DNA of 36,761 nucleotides from MWAR01 sp035388825 (GTDB lineage: Bacteria; Muiribacteriota; Ozemobacteria; Ozemobacterales; Ozemobacteraceae), in NCBI GenBank assembly GCA_035388825.1, contig DAOOQQ010000046.1, positions 1-36,761 on the forward strand. Direction: 5' to 3'. The notes beneath the pieces are model-generated. The model ran no database searches. It was given only the letters and a program-made list of their open reading frames with translations, and was not told where the DNA came from. Shown here in pieces: positions 8,294 to 14,824 of this stretch. The number at the start of each line of letters is the position of its first letter. Within the stretch, counting starts at the first letter, position 1. Position numbers and translations under genes: made by a program.

Positions 8294-9204
8294 GCGCTCA
8301 CCCCTCCGTCGCCGGGGGCCGAGGCGGCTTCGAGCCGCCGGCCCGCCCGCCAGGACAGGTTGCCGAGCAGGATGAATGCAAGGATCAGCAGGTGCGCCAT
8401 GCTCTGCGAGTCGATCCCGGCCGTGGCGGTGCCCCGGATCCCCACGAGGCGCTCGTATTCGGCCGCCCCGGGCATTCCGCCCGTCATGCCGAGCATCTGG
8501 CCGGTCTGCATGTAGGTCTGGAGCCGCGGAATCGCGATCGAGGTGCAGGCCGCCACGAGGGGGCGGCGGTGCTCGGCGGCCGTGTAGACGTAATCGTCGA
8601 TCCCGTGATTCCCGCCCGTCAGGCTGACGATCAGGCCGATGTCCGCCATCGAGAAGCCCCGGCCATCGAGGTTGCGGAAGATCTCGAGGTCGGGGGCGCG
8701 GCGGCCGGCGCAGTCAACGGGATACGGCTGAAATATATCTTTCGCCATATTTTTCAGATGAATCACCCCGCCCGGCTTGAATCCGAGATTCACGAAGTCG
8801 CGCCCATCGACGAGGCCGGCCTCGATCTCCCGGTCGCGGGGGTCGGCCGAGCGGCGCAGAATGCCGCGCGCGAGCCGCAACGCCTGGTCGGCGAGTTCCC
8901 CGCCCAGGGCCCAGTTTCCGACCAGCACCGGTTTCAACCCGTGACGGAAGGCATGGACGAGGGCCGCGACGCCGGTCGGCTGGAGTTCCGGAGCCGAGCC
9001 GGGTTCGTAATCGAACGAGATCATGAAGCGTGTTCCGGCCGGCAATGTATCGATGGCGGTATAGAATTTCGTCGTCGCCTCGCCCGGCACGACCCGCAGA
9101 CCGATCGGCCGGATCATCGGCAGCGCGACCGTCAGGGCGAGGAGCAGGAAGATCCAGCGCCGGTCGAGGTGCCGGAGCCCGGCCAGCCGTTCTGCAAGGC
9201 TCAT
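8290..9204 (-). CDS. Membrane-anchored extracytoplasmic protein of the GlmL cluster (304 aa)
   Basis: The start is set at the ATG at 9204 because it overlaps the previous stop (ATGA); an open extension further upstream only re-reads the neighbour. The protein has one N-terminal membrane span (about 17-35), a large soluble part (about 36-267) and a second span (about 268-283), ending in a short basic tail. The soluble part looks alpha/beta and has recognisable blocks: MISFDYEPGSAPEL, DFVNLGFKPGG, and a glycine-rich MLGMTGGMPGAAEYE near the end. I recall similar uncharacterised proteins near GlmL homologues in Chloroflexi, but cannot verify this here. If the N-terminus is cytoplasmic, most of the protein faces outward. 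No enzyme motif is clear. Confidence 0.76.
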   Translation of the reverse strand: MSLAERLAGLRHLDRRWIFLLLALTVALPMIRPIGLRVVPGEATTKFYTAIDTLPAGTRFMISFDYEPGSAPELQPTGVAALVHAFRHGLKPVLVGNWALGGELADQALRLARGILRRSADPRDREIEAGLVDGRDFVNLGFKPGGVIHLKNMAKDIFQPYPVDCAGRRAPDLEIFRNLDGRGFSMADIGLIVSLTGGNHGIDDYVYTAAEHRRPLVAACTSIAIPRLQTYMQTGQMLGMTGGMPGAAEYERLVGIRGTATAGIDSQSMAHLLILAFILLGNLSWRAGRRLEAASAPGDGGVSA

Positions 9205-9950
9205 TCCGCATTCCCACCCAGATGCGACCGGTCGATCCCGGTCAGGACCTTGAGGGCGGCAGACAGCGCCCCGAGCACGGTGCCGATCAGGATCGCGCTC
9301 TGGGCCGCCGAACTGGGCACGTTCAGGATCCACTCTTTCACGCCCGCGAAGCTCAGATGCGGCGCACAGCCCCAGGGGGCGCCGATCGTCGCGAGCATTG
9401 GGTCGACGAGCGGCCCGAGCAGCTCGTCGATCACGCGGCCGGGCGGGGTGTTGCCGAGCATGACGAGACCGGCCGTTACCAGGAGCAGCGTGGCTTCACC
9501 CGACCGGACACGGAACGCCCGGAACGCCGCGGATGCCATGAAAAACGCGACGAGCGAGAACATCGTCGCATGGCCCGCCTTGATGATACCGTCGAGAATC
9601 AGGCTGTACACCGCCTCGACGGCCTGGGCCGCTCCGGTCGCTGGTATCCCCTGGTCATTCGTCGCAAGAAAGCCGCGCACCAGGCCGATGCCGGCCGTCA
9701 CGAGAAAGGCGGCGACGAGGGTTCCGCTGAAAATGCGGTCTTCCCCTCGCAGCGCCAGGCGGCGCAGATTCGCGGCCAGCAGGCTGAAAATTCCGATGAA
9801 CATGGTGAACGCCGTGATGATCTGCGCCCAGACGGGCAGCACCGCTTCGGCACGGCCCAGGCCGGGCACGGCGGGCCCGGCAACGAAAGCCAGGATCAGG
9901 GTCATCCCCGTGACGAACGTCACGAGCACGGGAAACGAGCCGGATCTCAT
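9201..9950 (-). CDS. Polytopic membrane protein of the GlmL cluster (249 aa)
   Basis: The ATG at 9950 overlaps the previous stop (ATGA), which fixes the start; the longer open frame above it is the neighbouring gene read out of frame. The protein has about six membrane spans (roughly 7-25, 38-60, 74-93, 112-140, 150-168, 213-236). A conserved-looking loop (NTPPGRVIDELLGPLVDP) lies before the last span. It does not resemble OppB/OppC: there is no EAA-G-I-LP motif and the length is short. Its stop overlaps the next start by ATGA. I infer an inner-membrane subunit of the same unknown complex. It could be mistaken for an ABC permease because two Opp ATPases lie just upstream. Confidence 0.75.
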   Translation of the reverse strand: MRSGSFPVLVTFVTGMTLILAFVAGPAVPGLGRAEAVLPVWAQIITAFTMFIGIFSLLAANLRRLALRGEDRIFSGTLVAAFLVTAGIGLVRGFLATNDQGIPATGAAQAVEAVYSLILDGIIKAGHATMFSLVAFFMASAAFRAFRVRSGEATLLLVTAGLVMLGNTPPGRVIDELLGPLVDPMLATIGAPWGCAPHLSFAGVKEWILNVPSSAAQSAILIGTVLGALSAALKVLTGIDRSHLGGNAE

Positions 9951-10900
9951 CGCGCCGGCCCTCCGCTCTCGGAGGTCAGCAGCCACCCGACAGCCCCATC
10001 GAGGGATCGCAGCGGCCAGGCCCCGGCAAGGGCAGGCCACTGCCGCGCCGTCGCCAGCAGCGCCCCGCACACGATCAATACGGCGATGACGAGCTTGCAG
10101 GCATCCATCCCCTTCAGGGCACCGATCTCCTCCGGCCGGCGGGTGAGGTAGGCCGAGGCGGCGAACAGCTCTTCCCCGATCAGCGTGTAATCACAGGCGA
10201 CGACGAAGAAGGGAATCTGCGCCACATCGGCGGTGCCGGCAATCTGCACGGCTCCGACCGCGTTTCCCGTCTCGGCCAGCAGCATCGATTCCGCCGAAAA
10301 CGAGCCCAGATAGAAACAGGCGCCGGGCAGCGATCGCGTCATGACGCCGACAGCGCCGGCCGCGTACCCGAACTGGTCACTCGTCAGATAGCGCACGTTA
10401 TCGGACTGGAACAGCTCGCTCCGGCCCTGCTCGACGTAAGCGCGCCGGACCGTCTCCTGGGCAACGGACATCGCGAACGGGCGCGCCATCGGGGCCAGCA
10501 GCGGAACTCCGAGAGCAGCGCTCCTGGCGGCCACATGCCCCAACAGATTCACCCCGGCGACGGTCTGAATGTCCGACATCTCGAGGATGCCCGGGATGAA
10601 CAGGACCGGCCGGCCCTGCTCGGCCGCGCGGCCCACGGCATGGTCGAATTCCTCGAGGCCGGGAATGCGGCGGATGAAAGCATCGGTGCGGCGACGCGCG
10701 GTGAAGGCATACCAGGCCAGCAGAGCCAGCAAGAAAACGGCAATCAGCAGGATCTGGAGCCGCTCAGGACGGACCCATGCGGCGGCTCCGGCCGCCGGTG
10801 CGGGTTCGGTTCCGGCCGCTTCCAGAGCGCACGAACAGCCGATGAACAACAGGAGAAGGGCGCTGCGGATCGCAGGGAACACGCGTCGTTCGTCCCTCAT
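9947..10900 (-). CDS. DUF6754-like membrane protein of the GlmL cluster (317 aa)
   Basis: Layout: an N-terminal hydrophobic segment (about 9-26, possibly a signal or lipoprotein-like peptide with Cys 22/24), a membrane span at 47-67, a soluble domain (about 70-260) and a C-terminal span (about 268-285). The soluble domain carries the blocks GRPVLFIPGILEMSDIQTVA, a YLTSDQFGYAAGAVGVM stretch and IPFFVVACDYTLIGEELFAA. These recall the family I know as DUF6754, whose function is unknown; that name should be checked. The ATG at 10900 lies 7 bases after the OppF-like stop; a longer open frame would run back through that gene. Its stop overlaps the following start by ATGA, so this gene heads the coupled membrane cluster. 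Confidence 0.75.
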   Translation of the reverse strand: MRDERRVFPAIRSALLLLFIGCSCALEAAGTEPAPAAGAAAWVRPERLQILLIAVFLLALLAWYAFTARRRTDAFIRRIPGLEEFDHAVGRAAEQGRPVLFIPGILEMSDIQTVAGVNLLGHVAARSAALGVPLLAPMARPFAMSVAQETVRRAYVEQGRSELFQSDNVRYLTSDQFGYAAGAVGVMTRSLPGACFYLGSFSAESMLLAETGNAVGAVQIAGTADVAQIPFFVVACDYTLIGEELFAASAYLTRRPEEIGALKGMDACKLVIAVLIVCGALLATARQWPALAGAWPLRSLDGAVGWLLTSESGGPAR

Positions 10901-10907
10901 CGGGAGC

Positions 10908-12041
10908 TCACCCGACCGCCGTCCCCCGGGATATTCCGGGAACGTCACGGTGGTGGCAGGCCACAAAATGTCCGGAATGGAGCTCGGCCAGTGGCGGCAT
11001 GTTCTCGCAAGCCGGGGAAGCCGCCTCGCATCGGTCACGGCAGGGGCAGCCGCCCCGGGTCACACCGTTCCCCCCCGCGCTCGCGTTCGCCCCTGCCGAC
11101 AGCGCCGCACCCTCACGCAGGTGCAGGGCGGCTTCAAGAAGGCGCCGCGTATAGGGATGGCGGGCATCCCGCAACAGACACTCGGCCGGCATCGTTTCGA
11201 CGAGGCGGCCCTGATACAGAACGAGAATGCGGTCGGCGATCTGGCGCACGACGGCTATATCATGCGATATAAACAAAAGCGAGATCCCCCGTGCCTGCTT
11301 CAAACTGCGCAGGAGCTCGAGAATCTGCGCCTGCACCGAGACATCGAGGGCCGAAACCGCCTCGTCGGCGATCAACAGGGCCGGATCGAGAATCAGCGCG
11401 CGGCAGATCCCGATCCGTTGACGCTGACCGCCGCTGAACTCGCTCGGATACCGCTCGAGAACGTCGCTCTCGAGACCGACCTCGGCAAGGCCCCGCTCGA
11501 GCCGCTCCCGCCACTCCGCCCGCGGCCCCAGGCCGTGGATGCGCAGGGGTTCTTCGAGGATGCGCCGGACCGACATGCGCGGATCGAGGGAGCTGAAGGG
11601 GTCCTGGAAGATCATCTGCATCCGGCGCAGGTTCTCGAACCCGACGCCCCGCTGCCCCGAAAACAGGCTTCGCCCCTCGAGAACGGCCGTGCCCGCATCC
11701 GGTGGATACAGCCCTATCAACACCCGGGCAAGCGTGGATTTTCCCGAGCCGCTCTCCCCGAGAATGCCGACCGTTTCCCGGTAACCGATTTCGAACGAGA
11801 CCTCCGACAGGGCATGCAGCCGCGGGGCCGGTTTCCCTGCCCACCAGTCGATGCAGCGCGTCACGAGTGGGCGTTCGAGTTCGAAGGATTTGCCCAGACC
11901 GGACACCGTCAAGAGGGGCGCCACGCCTTGGGGCATCGCCGCATGGACGACGCCGGACGCAGCGGCGGCGGCGATACCGGCACCGGCCCCGCCGGCAATT
12001 CCGGCCGCGAGGGCGGCGAGAGGCTGTTCGGATGGATTCAC
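10908..12041 (-). CDS. Oligopeptide/dipeptide-type ABC transporter ATPase (OppF-like)
   Basis: A complete ABC ATPase: Walker A GESGSGKST (95-103), Q-loop Gln in IFQDPFSSLDPR, signature FSGGQRQRIGICRALI (202-217), Walker B LLIADEAVSALD with catalytic Glu 227, and the H-loop in FISHD (His 260). The C-terminal oligopeptide-type extension has the cysteine cluster CPCRDRC...C...C seen in OppD/OppF/DppD/DppF. It would energise import of a peptide-like or other small solute from the cytoplasmic side. The start is uncertain: the GTG at 12041 adds 35 Ala/Gly-rich residues, while an ATG at 11936 begins right before the conserved fold. A 120-base gap separates it from the OppD-like gene. No permease gene is present beside it. 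Confidence 0.88.
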   Translation of the reverse strand: MNPSEQPLAALAAGIAGGAGAGIAAAAASGVVHAAMPQGVAPLLTVSGLGKSFELERPLVTRCIDWWAGKPAPRLHALSEVSFEIGYRETVGILGESGSGKSTLARVLIGLYPPDAGTAVLEGRSLFSGQRGVGFENLRRMQMIFQDPFSSLDPRMSVRRILEEPLRIHGLGPRAEWRERLERGLAEVGLESDVLERYPSEFSGGQRQRIGICRALILDPALLIADEAVSALDVSVQAQILELLRSLKQARGISLLFISHDIAVVRQIADRILVLYQGRLVETMPAECLLRDARHPYTRRLLEAALHLREGAALSAGANASAGGNGVTRGGCPCRDRCEAASPACENMPPLAELHSGHFVACHHRDVPGISRGTAVG

Positions 12042-12161
12042 GGTGACACTCGCTCCGGGATCCGAGGATGATGGCTTCCCTATCGGCCGATTGCCGTCTT
12101 TTTCAGAGAAAAAAGTGATGCATCGATGCGCCCGAGTCCGCCCGTTGGTATCGGAAGGGCG

Positions 12162-13142
12162 TCAGAGGGGGAAGAGGCATCGCACGAGCCGTTCGGGGCC
12201 GGTCTCGACGGCCGGGGGAAGCCCGCTGCGGCAGGCATCCCGCACCTGGCTGCACCGGTCCGAAAAAACGCAGCCGGCGGGCTTTTTGTCGGGTGAGGGC
12301 AGGTGGCCGGGAATGGGGCGCGGCAGGCGCCGTTCGACGATCAGCCGCGGCAAAGCCTCGATCAGCGCGGCCGTGTAGGGATGGGCCGGTTTGGCCATCA
12401 GCTCGGCGGTCGGCCCCGATTCGACGATGACACCGGCATACATCACCACCAGCCGGTCCGAAACCGCCCGGATCACCCCCAGATCGTGGCTGATAAACAT
12501 CAGCGAGTTACCGCCCGCGCGCACCTGGCGGCGCAGCTCCCCCAACAGCTGGATCTGCAGTGCCGCATCGAGGGCGGTCGTCGGCTCGTCGGCGATCACC
12601 AGCTCGGGATCCATCACCAGGGCCATGGCGAGCATGGCGCGCTGGCGCATACCGCCGCTCAACTGGTGCGGAAACGACGAGAGAAACCGGTCGGGATCGG
12701 CGAAGCCGGCACGCCTGAGGGCCCGAACGACCCGCTCCCGGATCTCGTCCCGGGTCGCCCCGGGCTGATGGGCGGCGACGGTCTCGCCGACCTGGTCGAA
12801 CAGCGTCATCAAGGGGTTCATCGCCGTCATCGGCTCTTGGAACACCATCGCCATCCGGCTGCCGCGCACCTGGCGGAACGCCTCCTCGTCGAGGCTCATC
12901 AGATCGAGCTCGCCGAAGCGGATCGAACCGGCGCGATCGACGACGGACGAAGCCGGCAGAAGGCCCATGATGCTGAGTGCCAAGACGGATTTGCCCGAGC
13001 CCGACTCCCCCGCGACGCCGACGCACTGGCCCTGCCGGATCTCGAAATCGACGTTCTGCAGCACCGGCAATGGCCGGCCGTCACTCCCGCGGAGGGTGAG
13101 GGAGTATCCGCTCATCGAAAGAAGAGGCGGCATCACGGTCAC
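12162..13142 (-). CDS. Oligopeptide/dipeptide-type ABC transporter ATPase (OppD-like)
   Basis: The 326-residue ATPase has Walker A GESGSGKS (45-52), a Q-loop (VFQEPMTAMNP), signature LSGGMRQRAMLAMAL (161-175), Walker B LVIADEPTTALD (Glu 186) and H-loop FISHD (His 219). The C-terminal region AHPYTAALIEALP and a Cys pattern (CVFSDRC...C...C) are typical of OppD/DppD. It would pair with the OppF-like ATPase to drive one importer. The GTG start at 13142 overlaps the stop of the substrate-binding protein (GTGA), so the two are coupled; a GTG at 13136 and an ATG at 13133 are alternative starts. Confidence 0.9.
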   Translation of the reverse strand: MTVMPPLLSMSGYSLTLRGSDGRPLPVLQNVDFEIRQGQCVGVAGESGSGKSVLALSIMGLLPASSVVDRAGSIRFGELDLMSLDEEAFRQVRGSRMAMVFQEPMTAMNPLMTLFDQVGETVAAHQPGATRDEIRERVVRALRRAGFADPDRFLSSFPHQLSGGMRQRAMLAMALVMDPELVIADEPTTALDAALQIQLLGELRRQVRAGGNSLMFISHDLGVIRAVSDRLVVMYAGVIVESGPTAELMAKPAHPYTAALIEALPRLIVERRLPRPIPGHLPSPDKKPAGCVFSDRCSQVRDACRSGLPPAVETGPERLVRCLFPL

Positions 13143-14824
13143 GGGGTCTGCGACGCGAGCTTATTCCAGGTTGCCGGCTGCATATCGATGATCCCCGTCT
13201 CGCTCGCCGGGCCGATCAGCCCCTCGCGACACATGGCGACATCGAACGGTCGGAACAGGAACGCGCCCGGCCGGACGGCAGCAATCCGGGCCTGCACCGT
13301 CGCCCGCAGCTCAGCAGCCGAAGCAACTTCGGGCCAGGTATCCAGCCGGTCCAGCGCCGCGTCGAGTTCGGGGTCGGAAACACCGCACGTATTCAACGCT
13401 CCGGCGGCGGAGGCAGGGGTGTGCCAGAGATCGATGACGTTTCCGTCCGTCGGCTGCTGAAAGGCCAGCAGGAAGCTGTCCCACGAATCGCTCGCAAGCC
13501 GCTTCCCGAGCAGTTCAGACCAGTTGGCGCCTTCGACCGTTCCGCTGATGCCCACCAGGTTCAGTTGCCGGACGATCTCCTCGGCGACGAGTTTGCGAGA
13601 AAGGTTCTCCTCGTTCACGAGAATCTTGAGCTCGAGGGGCTTTCCGTCAGCCTCCCGCCGTCCGTCCCCGTTCGTATCGCGGAATCCCGCGGCTTCGAGC
13701 GCTGCCGCGAGATCGCGCCGCCCGCCAGCCGTGTCGGCCGCATCCGAAGCCAGCCCCAGCAGCTCCCCGTCGTAGGGGATCTTCAGGCGCAGGCTCGCGC
13801 GATCGAGGCCCTCATCGAGGGCCATGCGAAGGGCAGGCCGATCGAAGGGCGGCCGGCGGGTGTTGAAGCCCCAGAACAGGAACGACGGGTTCGGGTATCG
13901 CAGGAACCGCACCTGGGGGATCTTCAGCTCCTCGATCTTCGAGGCGATTTCCGAGGGAACCGGCATCCAGTCGAGCCTGCCGTTGCGGAAGTCGGCGAGC
14001 AGCGATTCGAGCTGGGGGTGACACCGCACGAGAATGCGCGAGAACGCCAGGGTCTGGGAAGCTGTCTGTGGCCACGCTTCGAGCTCGATGAACCGCCCCC
14101 GCCGCCGGTTCACGAGCCGGTAGGGGCCCATCCCGACGGGGAACTCGGTGTATGCCGCCAGGGATGCGCTGGCCGTCGGCGTCGAGACGCCCGCTTCGGG
14201 ATCCGAGGCGATACGGGGCACAAGGGCTTCTGGAACCTGTTTCCCTTCGAGCAGGTGGGGCGGCAGCAGGCCGGCGGTCAGCAGCTCGAGGGAGCGCCGG
14301 GACGACGTCGCGAAAACGATCCGGACGCGTTTTCCGCGGTCGAGCTCGTCGATGCGGACGACCTGGGAGGCGAGAGCCGCATACGGAGAGCCGTTTCCAG
14401 GCTGTTTCATCATCTCGAAGGTGAACGCGAGCGCTTTCGTATCGAACGGCACCCCGTCATGCCAGCGCAAACCGGTCTTCCAGAAGGCATCGACGACCAG
14501 CCGGCCCGCTTCGTCGGGGTAACTGACCCACGATTCGAACAAATCTGGCTGCAAACTCGCATCCGGTGCCCGTCTCAGGGGCGCCGCATGGACCAGGTTG
14601 CAGATGAGCCGTTCGTATTCGGCGTGGTGGCCTATCGGCGAAAGCGAGAGGGCATCTCCATACAGCCCGAGCCGGAGGACATCCGGACGGTCGATGGCAA
14701 ATCCGGACTCGAGCCGCTCGGGAATCTCCCGACCGCCGCCGCAGCCGGCAACGGAGAACACTGCGCAGGCGCACAAGGCTACGGGGATCAGCCGTGTCAG
14801 AGCAGCTTTCATCGGGCCGTTCAC
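13139..14824 (-). CDS. Extracellular solute-binding lipoprotein, family 5 (peptide/nickel type)
   Basis: The 561-residue protein starts with a lipoprotein signal peptide: basic residues, a hydrophobic stretch and the lipobox VAGC, with Cys 28 as the lipidated residue. The mature part has the SBP_bac_5 pattern: DALSLSPIGHHAEYERLICNL near the start, WHDGVPFDTKALAFTFEMM (the usual F-DG-P-A-DV-F region), and a late LKILVNEENLSRKLVAEEIV block. Family members bind peptides, nickel chelates or sugars and hand them to OppBC-type permeases. It would be anchored in a membrane facing the periplasm. The GTG at 14824 overlaps the stop of the previous gene (GTGA); an ATG at 14812 is a possible alternative. 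Ligand cannot be told from sequence. Confidence 0.88.
   Translation of the reverse strand: MNGPMKAALTRLIPVALCACAVFSVAGCGGGREIPERLESGFAIDRPDVLRLGLYGDALSLSPIGHHAEYERLICNLVHAAPLRRAPDASLQPDLFESWVSYPDEAGRLVVDAFWKTGLRWHDGVPFDTKALAFTFEMMKQPGNGSPYAALASQVVRIDELDRGKRVRIVFATSSRRSLELLTAGLLPPHLLEGKQVPEALVPRIASDPEAGVSTPTASASLAAYTEFPVGMGPYRLVNRRRGRFIELEAWPQTASQTLAFSRILVRCHPQLESLLADFRNGRLDWMPVPSEIASKIEELKIPQVRFLRYPNPSFLFWGFNTRRPPFDRPALRMALDEGLDRASLRLKIPYDGELLGLASDAADTAGGRRDLAAALEAAGFRDTNGDGRREADGKPLELKILVNEENLSRKLVAEEIVRQLNLVGISGTVEGANWSELLGKRLASDSWDSFLLAFQQPTDGNVIDLWHTPASAAGALNTCGVSDPELDAALDRLDTWPEVASAAELRATVQARIAAVRPGAFLFRPFDVAMCREGLIGPASETGIIDMQPATWNKLASQTP

Noticed and set aside
7628..9950. Membrane proteins of 221 and 249 residues as OppB/OppC permeases
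   Set aside because: They lack the EAA-G loop and the usual length (about 300 residues), and similar-looking proteins are recalled beside GlmL rather than beside Opp genes.
10908..12041. Ala/Gly-rich N-terminus of the OppF-like protein as a signal peptide or fused domain
   Set aside because: It has no basic start or cleavage site and is absent from the family; a downstream start at 11936 explains it more simply.
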